A stretch of DNA of 42,159 bases from an uncultured Bacteriovoracaceae bacterium (GCA_937923325.1 CAKZUQ010000007.1:1-42159), one strand, 5' to 3'; shown: positions 31,292-40,418, numbered from the stretch's first letter. A program made the numbers and translations. The notes: a model not told the origin generated them from the sequence alone.

Positions 31292-32728
31292 TTATTCTGC
31301 TTTTTCTTTATGAGCATGAAGCCATGATCTTAACTCACCAGACTTAAGTTTTTGCTTATACTCAACCACCATTTTCTTAACTACTGGCATTAAGAAGAAA
31401 CACGCAATCATATTTGGAATTGCTAATAACCCATAAACAGCGTCAGATAAATTTAATACTACTTGCATTTGGAATATTGTTCCTAGGAAAACAAATACAC
31501 AAAAAATTACTCTATATGCTTTGATAAATTTTTCACCGAAGATAAAAGTAACACCTTGCTCACCATAGTAAGACCAAGAAATAAGTGTAGAGAATGCAAA
31601 CATAGTAACAGTTATCGTTACTATCCAAGCTCCAACAGGTCCCATTGCACTGCTAAATGCAAGAGCTGTTAAATCAACACCAGCTTCACCATTATTTGTA
31701 TGCCAAGCACCACTTGATAAAATAGCAAGTGCTGTAATTGTACAAACCACAATTGTATCAATAAAAGGTTCTAAAAGAGCAACAATTCCTTCTTGCATTG
31801 GAGTAGACTTCGCAGCAGAGTGTGCCATCGCTGCAGATCCCATCCCTGCTTCACTTGAGAAAGTTGCACGGCGAATACCTTGAACAATAACTTCTTTAAC
31901 AACAACACCAGAGAATGCTCCCTTTGCTGCTGTTCCTGCAAAGGCAGATGTTAAAATTTCAGAGAACATAGTAGGCACATTCCCAAAGTGATAAAATACA
32001 ACTACAAGAGCACCACCAACATAAAGAACTACCATGGCCGGTACTAATTTATCTGTAACATTAGCAATTCTTTTAATACCACCAACAAGGACAACAAAAG
32101 CAAGAGAAGCAAAAACTAGTCCAGAGATCCAATGGGGAACTCCAGTTGAAGTGTTGATAATAGATGCCATTTGATTAGACTGGAACATATTCCCAGCTCC
32201 AAATGAACTTAAGATAGTAAATAAAGCATATGCCCAAGCTAGTCCACCAAAGAATTTACCTAAACCTCTTGTTTCAGGTAAATGATCTAATAGTTTTGCT
32301 TTAAATGCATTTTTTAAAACAAACATTGGTCCACCGTGAGTGTGACCTTCAGGAGTTACGTCTCTATATTTTAAAGATAAAGTAACTTCAGTAAACTTTG
32401 TTGTCATTCCAATAAAGCCAGCAACCCATAGCCAAAATACAGCACCTGGTCCACCAACACTAATTGCTACAGCAACACCTGCGATGTTCCCTAAACCAAC
32501 TGTAGCCGATAACGCTGTAGTCAATGCTTGAAAGTGAGAGATCTCACCTTTATCATCAGGGTTATCAAATTTACCCATAACAATTTCAATTGCATGTTTG
32601 AAGAGTGTTAACTGAGGAAACCCAAAGTATAAAGTGAATAATACCCCTGCTCCTACTAATAAACCTACTAAAGGTAGGCCCCATACCATGCCAACAAATT
32701 GACCGGTTAGTGATTCTAACTGTTCCAT
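31292..32728 (-). CDS. AGCS-family sodium:alanine/amino-acid symporter
   Basis: The protein has 478 residues with 10-11 transmembrane segments. Family signatures are GEISHFQALTTALSATVGLGNIAGVAVAI (first part of the Na+/substrate site), GGPGAVFWLWVAGFIGM, EVTLSLKYRD, GGPMFVLKN, TFSSEAGMGSAAMAH and GPVGAWIVTI. It imports small neutral amino acids with Na+ across the inner membrane. It is a single gene with its own terminator on one side and the terminator of the protease gene upstream. Confidence 0.94.
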   Translation of the reverse strand: MEQLESLTGQFVGMVWGLPLVGLLVGAGVLFTLYFGFPQLTLFKHAIEIVMGKFDNPDDKGEISHFQALTTALSATVGLGNIAGVAVAISVGGPGAVFWLWVAGFIGMTTKFTEVTLSLKYRDVTPEGHTHGGPMFVLKNAFKAKLLDHLPETRGLGKFFGGLAWAYALFTILSSFGAGNMFQSNQMASIINTSTGVPHWISGLVFASLAFVVLVGGIKRIANVTDKLVPAMVVLYVGGALVVVFYHFGNVPTMFSEILTSAFAGTAAKGAFSGVVVKEVIVQGIRRATFSSEAGMGSAAMAHSAAKSTPMQEGIVALLEPFIDTIVVCTITALAILSSGAWHTNNGEAGVDLTALAFSSAMGPVGAWIVTITVTMFAFSTLISWSYYGEQGVTFIFGEKFIKAYRVIFCVFVFLGTIFQMQVVLNLSDAVYGLLAIPNMIACFFLMPVVKKMVVEYKQKLKSGELRSWLHAHKEKAE

Positions 32729-32801
32729 AAAACTCCTTCTAATGTTTAATAAACTGTGTGTGTTTACTATTTACTCTTTCTTAATAATTAAAAAATTATA
32801 T

Positions 32802-32826
32802 AAAAAAAGGCCGCTTAAAAGCGGCC
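32802..32826 (-). terminator. rho-independent terminator of the S8 protease gene
   Basis: On the minus strand GGCCGCT pairs with AGCGGCC (32809-32826) around a four-base loop, followed by seven T. It lies about 30 bases past the protease stop and upstream of the symporter start. Confidence 0.92.
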
Positions 32827-32854
32827 TGAAATTTCTGCTTAATATAAGTCTAGA

Positions 32855-34207
32855 TTACTTAAACATCGATGGCAATGGTATTGGCGTAATTAACCCTGGA
32901 TTAAAGTTAATTTTTTCTTGTGAAACAACTACATCTGCAATATTAACATTTGAAGTTTGTATCGCAGCATCAACTCCCATTGTTAAACTTAACTTTGCTG
33001 CATGAACAGCTCTATCTAAATTAACTATTCCATTAGTTTTAACTTTAGCCTTTAAGAAGTCTTTCTTATCAACTGTACCTAAAAGAATCTTTTTGATTTC
33101 CTTAGGCGTTAGAGCTTTATTTGAGTCTTTAATTTGAGCTGCAATCTTAGCAACATAAGGAGCTGCTTGAGATGTTCCACTTACTTTTAAGTACTCATTC
33201 CCTGGTATTTGAGAATGAATTAACATACCTGGTGCCGCAACATCGACTTTGTTTTGTCCATAATTAGAAAATGGAGCTAAAAAGTTATATTTATAAGTGG
33301 CCGCAACACTGATTACGTTATCAGCTTGAATATTTGTTGGACTCGTTGGAAATTTATCATTATTCATTCCAGAGTTACCAGCAGCAAATACAAAAAGAGT
33401 ATTTGGAGAATTCTTAATTGATTTCTCACCGATTTCAATTAATTTATTCATCATATACCTAGCAGTGTCATCAGATTGCTCTTGTGTAGGCTTTTTAAAA
33501 AATATTACTCTATAGATGATATCTGTGATTGTTTTTATTTGATCAAAACCAGTTCCAAAAGAACCATTTGCAATATCAGCTTTATGTTGACCTACATACC
33601 AAAAAACTTCATCTAACATAGACATTTGAGTAGCAGCAAGAGCATCGAGTGCTTTATGTAAAGCTTTCTTACGTCCTTCACCAGTTAGTGCCATATACTC
33701 AGCTTTCTTTCCACCTGGAAGTTTAACTTCAGTTGGAATTAATTTAACAGAAATAAGTTTGGCATCATCGTTACCTTCAGCTGTAATACCTGCTACGTGA
33801 GTTCCATGAACAAAATTTCCAAATTTTCCCATTTCTTTGATAAAGTCTTGATCTTGTCTTTTAGCATTGATCCAGTCTTTTTCTTCTTGAGTAATTGTTC
33901 CCATGAACGCTTTACCTTGAAGTTCAAAAAACTTATATGGGTCTTTAGAAAATGTTCCGATATAACTTCTATCTATTACTAAATTATTACCTTCAGCAAA
34001 GTTCCATCCATAAACATCATCTTGATAACCATTTCCATCTTCGTCACGGCCATTGTTTGCTATCTCTTTAACGTTAGTCCAAATTTTTCCAGCAAAATCT
34101 ACGTGTTCAACATCAGTTCCACTATCAATAACTGCAATAGTAGCGGCATTTGTTTGTACACTAGCAAGTCCTACTGTCAGCATCATCCCTAATACAAATT
34201 TTTTCAT
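32855..34207 (-). CDS. secreted subtilisin-like (S8) serine protease
   Basis: The start is ATG 34207, with AAGGA eight bases upstream; the ATG at 34216 overlaps that site. The protein has 450 residues. A signal peptide of about 21 residues (ending TNAA) runs straight into the catalytic domain: Asp28 in AVIDSGTD, His134 in HGTHVAG and Ser346 in GTSQAAP. No inhibitory propeptide fits before Asp28. The Asp-His gap (105 residues) is far longer than usual, with a GRDEDGNGYQDDVYG loop that could bind calcium. It lies 38 bases after the S1 protease gene, probably in one operon. Confidence 0.93.
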   Translation of the reverse strand: MKKFVLGMMLTVGLASVQTNAATIAVIDSGTDVEHVDFAGKIWTNVKEIANNGRDEDGNGYQDDVYGWNFAEGNNLVIDRSYIGTFSKDPYKFFELQGKAFMGTITQEEKDWINAKRQDQDFIKEMGKFGNFVHGTHVAGITAEGNDDAKLISVKLIPTEVKLPGGKKAEYMALTGEGRKKALHKALDALAATQMSMLDEVFWYVGQHKADIANGSFGTGFDQIKTITDIIYRVIFFKKPTQEQSDDTARYMMNKLIEIGEKSIKNSPNTLFVFAAGNSGMNNDKFPTSPTNIQADNVISVAATYKYNFLAPFSNYGQNKVDVAAPGMLIHSQIPGNEYLKVSGTSQAAPYVAKIAAQIKDSNKALTPKEIKKILLGTVDKKDFLKAKVKTNGIVNLDRAVHAAKLSLTMGVDAAIQTSNVNIADVVVSQEKINFNPGLITPIPLPSMFK

Positions 34208-34209
34208 TT

Positions 34210-34225
34210 TAATCATCCTTGATTA
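34210..34225 (-). promoter_or_regulatory. RBS hairpin resembling a CsrA site, S8 protease
   Basis: In the minus-strand RNA, UAAUCA-AGGA-UGAUUA is a perfect 6-bp stem with the Shine-Dalgarno AGGA as its loop, eight bases before the start. It contains CAAGGAUG, the core of the known CsrA/RsmA consensus (CARGGAUG, GGA in the loop). Confidence 0.55.
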
Positions 34226-34245
34226 TCGGTTTACTATTTTTAAAA

Positions 34246-35106
34246 TTATAAATTCATTAACTCTTTGATGTTTGTGATATTTGTTACTGACTCTCCAGAT
34301 CCAGAATTGTTTCCAATTCTATTTGAAACATTACAACAGTTTCTTGAAACATAATCAGTTGCACCTCTTACAAGAATACCTTCAACTTCACCAGTATTTG
34401 CATTAAATACTGCAGAACCAGAGTTTCCACCATAAGTATCTAAGTTAGCATTGAAATACACTTTATTTGTAGATTTAACTTTTGCTCCATCAGCAATTTT
34501 AGTTGGAAGACCAGTTGGATGACCAATAACAACAAGATCTTCACCTTTTTTGATCTTACCAGATCTTCTGAAAGTTAACGCTCTTCTATCAGTTACCTTT
34601 CTATCTAATCTAATTAGTGCATAATCATCACTTGTTCTTCTATCTAGAACAGTTGTGATGATCTCTTTACACTTATAAACTGAAGTTGTTGGTACATTAA
34701 TATTAAATTGATCTTCAGAATTTACCTTATAGTCAAAGACCCATTTGTAAGAATTACATCTTGATTGACCTGTGATACAATGACCAGCTGTAACTAATAA
34801 GTCCTCACCTACTAGAAAACCTGAACAATTTGCTGCTGTCATCTGCTTAGCAAATCTCTCTGTTTTACACATTCCTCTATCTTCAAGAGATCTTCCTTTA
34901 ATTGCAGACTCTCCATTTCTTAAATCTTTAACTCCACTATTTGGAATCATAGCAGCAGTTGACTTAGAAAGCTCAACATACATTGAATTTGTAGATGCAT
35001 AAACATCAACTCTATCATCATCCCCGTAGATAACTTTTGTTGAAGCAGTAGCAGTATTCATTAGTGAAAGTGCCGAAAGGCCACAAATAATTAGATTTTT
35101 TTTCAT
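34246..35106 (-). CDS. secreted trypsin-like (S1) serine protease
   Basis: The start is ATG 35106, eight bases after AGGA. The protein has 286 residues with a signal peptide ending near TATAS (residue 22), then a pro-region of about 60 residues. The catalytic domain has His109 (VTAGHC), Asp161 (DDYALIRL) and Ser229 (GGNSGSAV), with paired cysteines around ANCSGFL and GHC. It resembles V8/glutamyl-endopeptidase-like trypsin-fold enzymes more than digestive trypsins. It is the first gene of a probable two-protease operon; both genes have the same RBS hairpin. Confidence 0.92.
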   Translation of the reverse strand: MKKNLIICGLSALSLMNTATASTKVIYGDDDRVDVYASTNSMYVELSKSTAAMIPNSGVKDLRNGESAIKGRSLEDRGMCKTERFAKQMTAANCSGFLVGEDLLVTAGHCITGQSRCNSYKWVFDYKVNSEDQFNINVPTTSVYKCKEIITTVLDRRTSDDYALIRLDRKVTDRRALTFRRSGKIKKGEDLVVIGHPTGLPTKIADGAKVKSTNKVYFNANLDTYGGNSGSAVFNANTGEVEGILVRGATDYVSRNCCNVSNRIGNNSGSGESVTNITNIKELMNL

Positions 35107-35108
35107 TC

Positions 35109-35124
35109 TTATCATCCTTGATAA
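35109..35124 (-). promoter_or_regulatory. RBS hairpin resembling a CsrA site, S1 protease
   Basis: In the minus-strand RNA, UUAUCA-AGGA-UGAUAA has a perfect 6-bp stem and the loop AGGA serving as Shine-Dalgarno, eight bases before the start. Compared with the hairpin at 34210-34225, the second base pair has changed from A-U to U-A on both sides, so pairing is kept. Confidence 0.55.
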
Positions 35125-35191
35125 ATTGTTTGTAATTGTCGTGTAGTTTTTTCTAATGATTAATTCTAAGAATTAGTTTGGAAAAAGAGAA

Positions 35192-35599
35192 CTAATAGTT
35201 TCTTACATCATGCTGCATAATTTCATGAGAAATTTGCATAGGTATTAATTTTTCTGTTTCTATTTTCCACCTGTTACCGTCTATATCTGTAAACAGAAGA
35301 TTATCAGGAGTAAGCTCATACTGAGGCTTACCTAAGTCATCCCTATAAAAAGAAAATTCAATTTTACTTTTAAGGTCTTCTAATTGCCCAGCATCTTTAA
35401 CAGAAAAACAGAAAAATGATTTTGGATAGGCATCAAAGTGCTCAACTTCATTAAAGTAAATATTAATGCCGCCAACTCTAGTATACTGTATTCCAAATTG
35501 ATCCACTAAAACATCACTGTCAAAAATAGATGTAATAAAATTAAATAAGCGTGCTTTATTAGTCGTAGGCAGAATTAGTTTTGAGAAGTTAATATCCAT
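35192..35599 (-). CDS. VOC (glyoxalase-fold)-like small protein
   Basis: The protein has 135 residues. LFNFITSIFDSDV near the N-terminus, FFCFSVKDAGQLEDLKSKI in the middle and LLFTDIDGNRWKIET near the C-terminus follow the beta-alpha-beta-beta-beta layout and the 'F.D.DGN.W.(I/L)E' ending of vicinal-oxygen-chelate proteins. Metal ligands cannot be confirmed, and HFDAYPKS lies in the wrong place for one. It starts eight bases after folP and is probably co-transcribed with it. Function unknown. Confidence 0.5.
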   Translation of the reverse strand: MDINFSKLILPTTNKARLFNFITSIFDSDVLVDQFGIQYTRVGGINIYFNEVEHFDAYPKSFFCFSVKDAGQLEDLKSKIEFSFYRDDLGKPQYELTPDNLLFTDIDGNRWKIETEKLIPMQISHEIMQHDVRNY

Positions 35600-35606
35600 A
35601 AGGAAA

Positions 35607-36491
35607 TTATTCTATAATAGTCATGATATTTAAAGCACTTTTTAAACTAGTTCCATCGTGGAGACGAAATAGAAAGTTTCTAGAAATGGCATTTCTGAGT
35701 AAATCATAAATAAAAACCGTCTGCATTTGATCTAAAATAATTTCGTTCTCTTTTAACTTAGGATCCATATCCTTTGGAACTCTCAAAAATGACTTTCTAC
35801 TTATGCCGTAAATTAAACTGATATTACTAGGTATCTGTTCTAAAAAATAATGAATATTCTTTAATAGGAATTGGTTTTGACTTCTATTTTTAGAAAAGCC
35901 AAAGCAGGGATCAATCCATACTTTTCGATTAAAAGTAACAGGTTCCAAAACCTCTAGACCCACTCTAAAGTAACTAACCATTTCATCAATAAATGAGAGC
36001 GAATCATCTTCTTTGACATAATCCATATGCTCATTAGTTAGACTTCTATTTGAGCATAGATTATGTGAAAAAACATAATCAAAATCCAAATTAGAATCAC
36101 TTAATAACTCAATTAATTCATCATCTATTTTCCCACTAACATCATTGAATATTAGATGAGTATCAGGCCAAAAGTGTTTAACCACTAAGTAAACTTCATA
36201 AAAAACTTCTGGCTTATAAGTATCAATTGAAAGAATCATTTTTGGATCATTCAATTCATAAACCAGTGGAAATAAGTATTTCTCAAACCTTTCTAGCTCT
36301 TGAACACTATCAATCGAATTATTCATAGGAGCAGTACTCTCTGCTCCAATATCAATAACATCTGCCCACTCAAGCATTGCTATAAAATAATTACGAAACT
36401 GCGTGTAGTTTTTAAACTTTCCACCATCACTAAACGAATTAGGGGTGATATTAATCACCCCCATCGAACTTATATTATTTGGTATTATCAT
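35607..36491 (-). CDS. folP: dihydropteroate synthase
   Basis: The protein has 294 residues and joins p-aminobenzoate to dihydropterin pyrophosphate, the sulfonamide target. Motifs are MGVINITPNSFSDGG, VIDIGAESTAP, ILSIDTYKPEV, LIFNDVSG, WIDPCFGFSKN with the conserved Lys, and IYGISRKSFL. Several positions are divergent (for example Asp-Pro-Cys in place of Asp-Pro-Gly), and the C-terminal helix is longer than usual. It lies 18 bases after ftsH, the frequent ftsH-folP arrangement. Confidence 0.92.
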   Translation of the reverse strand: MIIPNNISSMGVINITPNSFSDGGKFKNYTQFRNYFIAMLEWADVIDIGAESTAPMNNSIDSVQELERFEKYLFPLVYELNDPKMILSIDTYKPEVFYEVYLVVKHFWPDTHLIFNDVSGKIDDELIELLSDSNLDFDYVFSHNLCSNRSLTNEHMDYVKEDDSLSFIDEMVSYFRVGLEVLEPVTFNRKVWIDPCFGFSKNRSQNQFLLKNIHYFLEQIPSNISLIYGISRKSFLRVPKDMDPKLKENEIILDQMQTVFIYDLLRNAISRNFLFRLHDGTSLKSALNIMTIIE

Positions 36492-36509
36492 TCTTTTTAT
36501 TGACCTTAA

Positions 36510-38429
36510 TTAGGCTAAGTTTGGAGTCGGATCAGGATCTACCTCAGGAGAATCACTTGAAGCAACTTCTTCCTTTTTAGTTTCCTCTTTTTTAACTGGC
36601 TCTTCACTAATTGTTGGAACACCAATATCAGCTCCAGCTAAAATTTGATTAATTTGTTCTCCATCTAAAGTCTCCCAAACAATTAATGCTTCTGAGATTT
36701 TATAAAGGTCTTCAATATTATCTTGTAGCACTTGCTTAGCAACTTCGTAGTTAGTATGAATAATTTGTGAAACCTCAGAATCAATAATCTGGGCAGTTTC
36801 TTCTGAATAATCAGAGTTATCTGCACCCTGTCCATATCCAAATGGGTTAGACCCATTTTTAGAAAAGGCCACAGTTCCAAGTTTATCACTCATCCCCCAG
36901 TTACAAACCATCTTACGAGCAAGTTGAGTAGCACGTTCTATATCGTTTTGAGCTCCAGCAGTAAAGTCACCAAAGATTAACTCCTCAGCAAGTCTTCCAC
37001 CTAACATCATAGCAATCTCATTATTAGCACGTTTTTTAGAAATACTAAGTCTATCTTCATTTGGAAGAGAAACTGTAACACCTAAAGCTCCACCTCTTGG
37101 AATGATAGAAACTTTATGAATAGGATCTGTCATTGGTAGTTTTAACCCAACAAGAGCGTGACCAATTTCGTGAAAAGCAGTATTTCTTTTCTCTTCATCT
37201 GAAATGACCATCGACTTACGAGCAACACCCATAAGAACTTTATCTTTAGCATTTTCAAAATCAATATTTTCTAGATGTTCTTTTCCTTCACGGGCCGCAA
37301 GTAGGGCCGCTTCATTAACTAAGTTTGCTAAATCAGCACCAGTAAATCCAGGAGTTCCTTTAGCAATAACTTCTAAATTTACATCATCAGTAAGTGGAGT
37401 CTTTCTCGTATGAACTTTTAAAATTCCAAGTCTACCCCTTACATCAGGACGACCAACTGTTACTCGTCTATCAAAACGACCAGGACGTAGTAGGGCCGGA
37501 TCAAGTACATCTACACGGTTAGTTGCGGCCATAATGATTACACCTTCATTAGACTCAAAGCCATCCATCTCAACAAGCATCTGGTTTAAAGTTTGCTCTC
37601 TTTCATCATGACCACCGCCAGTTCCGCCACCTCTGTGACGTCCAACTGCATCGATCTCATCAATAAAGATAATACATGGAGCATTCTTTTTACCTTGTTC
37701 AAATAAATCTCTTACCCTTGAAGCACCAACACCTACAAACATCTCAACAAAATCAGAACCTGAAATTGAAAAGAAAGGTACACCGGCTTCTCCAGCAACT
37801 GCACGAGCTAATAATGTTTTACCTGTCCCGGGAGGGCCAACAAGTAAAACACCCTTAGGAATCTTACCACCAAGCTTTGTATATTTTCTTGGATCCTTTA
37901 AAAAATCTACAACTTCTACTAATTCTTCTTTTGCTTCTTCAACACCAGAAACATCAGTAAAGGTTACTTTTTTCTCATTTTCATTAAGCATTTTTGCTTT
38001 CGACTTACCAAAACTCATGGCCTTTCCACCACCAGATTGTAATTGTCTTAAGAAGAAGAAAAAGATTACAAACAATAGAATCATTGGGAACCAGTTAATA
38101 AATAACGTGCTCAAGAAACCTTGTTTTTCTTCTTTTTTATAATTTGGAATAATACCTTTTGAACGAAGAATCTTAAAAGTCTCATCTCCAGTATTACCAG
38201 TTAACTCAAAGTATTTACCTTGCTCATACCCATCAACAAACTTACCTTGGATCGTATTATGTCCTTGAAAAGTAACTTCCTTAATATGATTCTCTTCAAC
38301 AGAAGTGATGAATTCAGAATAAGTGATTTGCTTGGAAGCAGGATTTTTTTGTTCTAAGGCCTTCATTAAAAATGCCATGATTAAAATCACAACGATCCAT
38401 AGCGCCAAAGTTTTTTGCTGTTTTTTCAT
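36510..38429 (-). CDS. ftsH: ATP-dependent zinc metalloprotease FtsH
   Basis: The protein has 639 residues. A membrane helix at about 8-26, a small periplasmic domain and a second helix at about 105-127 ([16 protein letters not shown]) precede the AAA+ domain: [17 protein letters not shown] and the second region of homology [18 protein letters not shown] (given here in part). The peptidase domain has the zinc site HEIGH, and a Glu/Lys/Pro-rich tail ends the protein. FtsH degrades misfolded membrane proteins and short-lived regulators. It sits between tilS and folP on the same strand, the classic order. Confidence 0.97.
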   Translation of the reverse strand: MKKQQKTLALWIVVILIMAFLMKALEQKNPASKQITYSEFITSVEENHIKEVTFQGHNTIQGKFVDGYEQGKYFELTGNTGDETFKILRSKGIIPNYKKEEKQGFLSTLFINWFPMILLFVIFFFFLRQLQSGGGKAMSFGKSKAKMLNENEKKVTFTDVSGVEEAKEELVEVVDFLKDPRKYTKLGGKIPKGVLLVGPPGTGKTLLARAVAGEAGVPFFSISGSDFVEMFVGVGASRVRDLFEQGKKNAPCIIFIDEIDAVGRHRGGGTGGGHDEREQTLNQMLVEMDGFESNEGVIIMAATNRVDVLDPALLRPGRFDRRVTVGRPDVRGRLGILKVHTRKTPLTDDVNLEVIAKGTPGFTGADLANLVNEAALLAAREGKEHLENIDFENAKDKVLMGVARKSMVISDEEKRNTAFHEIGHALVGLKLPMTDPIHKVSIIPRGGALGVTVSLPNEDRLSISKKRANNEIAMMLGGRLAEELIFGDFTAGAQNDIERATQLARKMVCNWGMSDKLGTVAFSKNGSNPFGYGQGADNSDYSEETAQIIDSEVSQIIHTNYEVAKQVLQDNIEDLYKISEALIVWETLDGEQINQILAGADIGVPTISEEPVKKEETKKEEVASSDSPEVDPDPTPNLA

Positions 38430-38538
38430 TCTACTATACCCTTATATGTAAAACCTTATAAATTAATTATCGTCCGAATGACCTCATAAATTTTAGGTGA
38501 CTTAGGACCTTAGCGCAAGGAAAACAAAATCTTCAGTG

Positions 38539-39840
38539 TTAAAAATTGACTAAAAATCTTAGACAAAGTTTTTTGTGACGATTTTTTTCTTTGGACCACT
38601 GAGCCAAAAGACTCAAAGCTGACAAATACGATACATCATTATTATTTAAATCTTCTGTATATTTTTCATCAAGTGGGAATGTTCGTTTATTAAAGCTAAA
38701 TCCTCGACTCTTGTTATCGAGTATTACCCATAGCGGGTATGACGGTGCATCATCAACTAAACTTTTAAGTTCGTGCTTAAACTCTTTTAAATTCATCTTC
38801 ACAAGTTTAGATTTATCATCAAAGTCATCAGGATAATTAGATTTAAAATTATCATTACATATAAGGACATAATTAAAACTTATATAAGCTTTAATCCCTT
38901 TGGTTAAGATGAGTGGCCCAAACTTATTATTTCGAAGAGCTTGTTTTATTTTATCAATTTGGCCATGAAGACTGCCACGGTCATATGGATTAAGATACTG
39001 CATGGCCTGAACCACTAAAATTTCAAAGCCACTAAATTCTAATCTACTACTAATATTATAAAGTACTGCTGCATTATCAGTCTTTATTAACTTAAAACTA
39101 GACTTTTGTTTTTTCTTAGCATGCAAACCCATCTGTCTTGCCAACTCATTATGTCGATTAACATAATGTTTAAGATACTTTGGATGTCTACCAGAGAAGC
39201 TTGCTATAACTTCATGTCTAAGAAAATTTCTCTCATGCTTAACATCAAAATTTGTAGGATCTTCAACAAAAGGTAGATCAAAAAACTTTGCATAATTTTG
39301 AATTTGATTCTTAGTTAAGCACATTAATGGTCGTATAATCTCTCCATTAATTACTGGAATTCCAACAGTACCTTTTAAACTAGAACTTTTAAGTCCTTGC
39401 ATAATGCTCCATTCAAATGAATCATCAATATGATGAGCAAGTGCTATTAACTCATTGTCTTTTTTAACCTGCCGAAATAGTTTATATCTTTCAGTTCTCG
39501 CTTTAAACTCAAAATTCTTGTTTGTATCCAGACCAGAAATCTTCATAGATAGAAAATCAACACCTAAATGTTCAGCAACTTTTTTTACAAATTCTAATTC
39601 TGTATCTTGGCCAGATCTAGTTCCGTGGTGGATGTATATCGCACGAGCGGAATATCCGCACCTCACTAGTATGTCCAAAAGTACAATAGAGTCTACACCT
39701 CCAGAAACACCTACTAATATATCTTTAGAACGAGCATCATCACCTATTAGTTGATACTCTTTAATGAATTTTTTGAAATGCTTTAGGACACTATTAGTGT
39801 ATACCCTATTAGAGGATTTAAATCCTTTTAACTTGTTCAT
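38539..39840 (-). CDS. tilS: tRNA(Ile)-lysidine synthetase
   Basis: The protein has 433 residues. The PP-loop ATP site is ILVGVSGGVDSIVLL. The family motifs AIYIHHGTR, ELIALAHHIDDSFE, RPLMCLTKNQI, PFVEDPTNFD and RNFLRHEVI follow. TilS adds lysine to C34 of tRNA-Ile(CAU) so that it reads AUA. The C-terminal 180 residues are divergent. It is divergent from the tRNA gene with anticodon CAT at 39934, about 90 bases away. Confidence 0.94.
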   Translation of the reverse strand: MNKLKGFKSSNRVYTNSVLKHFKKFIKEYQLIGDDARSKDILVGVSGGVDSIVLLDILVRCGYSARAIYIHHGTRSGQDTELEFVKKVAEHLGVDFLSMKISGLDTNKNFEFKARTERYKLFRQVKKDNELIALAHHIDDSFEWSIMQGLKSSSLKGTVGIPVINGEIIRPLMCLTKNQIQNYAKFFDLPFVEDPTNFDVKHERNFLRHEVIASFSGRHPKYLKHYVNRHNELARQMGLHAKKKQKSSFKLIKTDNAAVLYNISSRLEFSGFEILVVQAMQYLNPYDRGSLHGQIDKIKQALRNNKFGPLILTKGIKAYISFNYVLICNDNFKSNYPDDFDDKSKLVKMNLKEFKHELKSLVDDAPSYPLWVILDNKSRGFSFNKRTFPLDEKYTEDLNNNDVSYLSALSLLAQWSKEKNRHKKLCLRFLVNF

Positions 39841-39882
39841 AAAAAAATAATAAAAAAAAGATTAGTTTGTGTACACAACTTA

Positions 39883-39911
39883 TTGACATTATTAATCTTA
39901 CTTATTAATAT
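39883..39911 (+). promoter_or_regulatory. strong promoter of the tRNA gene
   Basis: TTGACA (39883-39888), a 17-bp spacer and TAATAT (39906-39911), followed by a G/C-rich GGTCGG discriminator typical of stable-RNA promoters. The tRNA begins 22 bases later. Confidence 0.8.
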
Positions 39912-39933
39912 GGTCGGACTTTAAAAATGATTT

Positions 39934-40010
39934 GGTGGGGTAGCTCAGTTGGTTAGAGCACCGGATTCATATCCCGGGGGTCGGCAGTTCAAATCTGCCT
40001 CTCACTACCA
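39934..40010 (+). tRNA. tRNA with anticodon CAT (elongator Met, or Ile2)
   Basis: 77 bases with encoded CCA. D arm GCTC/GAGC, anticodon loop TTCATAT (anticodon CAT at positions 34-36), T arm GGCAG/CTGCC. The C11-G24 pair argues against initiator tRNA. The anticodon stem has an A31-C39 mismatch and the acceptor has three G-T pairs, including 1-72, so it is a slightly irregular molecule. Elongator tRNA-Met is most likely; tRNA-Ile2(CAU), the TilS substrate, cannot be excluded by eye. Confidence 0.9.
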
Positions 40011-40069
40011 TTTTTAATAGGCACTTACAGCGTTTTTCCAATCTAAATTTACTTAAAAATCAAAAATGT

Positions 40070-40150
40070 GTGTTACGCATGTGTTACCAGTATTTTTTTG
40101 TAGTTTATTTCTTAATCAAAAAGCCCAATTTGGTAACACATGTGTTACCA
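40070..40150. repeat. GTGTTACC repeats with a 20-bp perfect palindrome
   Basis: TGGTAACACATGTGTTACCA (40131-40150) is a perfect palindrome. Its right half CATGTGTTACCA recurs at 40078-40089, 61 bp away, preceded by another GTGTTAC at 40070-40076. The cluster lies between the tRNA 3' end and an integrase remnant, where arm-type sites or an operator of the lost element would be expected. Confidence 0.6.
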
Positions 40151-40172
40151 AAACAGACTCTCCTATTAATAC

Positions 40173-40418
40173 TCATGGCGTTATTTGAAAACTTTTAGTT
40201 ACATCATTTAAAGACTCACCAAGCAAGTGAACATACTTCATAGTTGTCGTAATATCTTTATGTCCAGCAATGTACTGAACAGTTTTAAGATTAATGCCAC
40301 TATCAACCATTATAGTAAGGGCAGAATGCCCATATATGGGTATTTGCTTAGTCATTCGCTCCCTTAATGGCGGAGCTAGCTCCTTGGAAATCCAGATTGT
40401 TTTGATGCCAAAAAGCAT
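40173..40418 (-). pseudogene. C-terminal remnant of a phage-type tyrosine integrase
   Basis: The frame encodes the end of a tyrosine recombinase: HSALTIMVDSGINLKTVQYIAGHKDITTTMKYVHL (in part), with the GHKD histidine and the catalytic Tyr still present. The upstream HxLRH motif is reduced to YGHSAL, and earlier catalytic sequence is missing or out of frame. 40419-40620 holds only short frames (such as YTDLSLPKSWI before a stop). Its C-terminus points at the tRNA, the usual layout of an island integrated in a tRNA gene. It is unrelated to the two mutM integrases at the detail level. Confidence 0.75.

Noticed and set aside
32742..33005. Plus-strand ORF over the end of the S8 protease gene
   Set aside because: It crosses a clear minus-strand terminator and the conserved protease frame; no supporting signal.
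36683..37858. Short ORFs on both strands within ftsH
   Set aside because: ftsH is conserved and intact; these frames have shadow composition.
39934..40010. Initiator tRNA-fMet
   Set aside because: The D-stem has C11-G24 rather than A11-U24, and the anticodon stem lacks three consecutive G-C pairs, so an elongator-type CAT tRNA is favoured.
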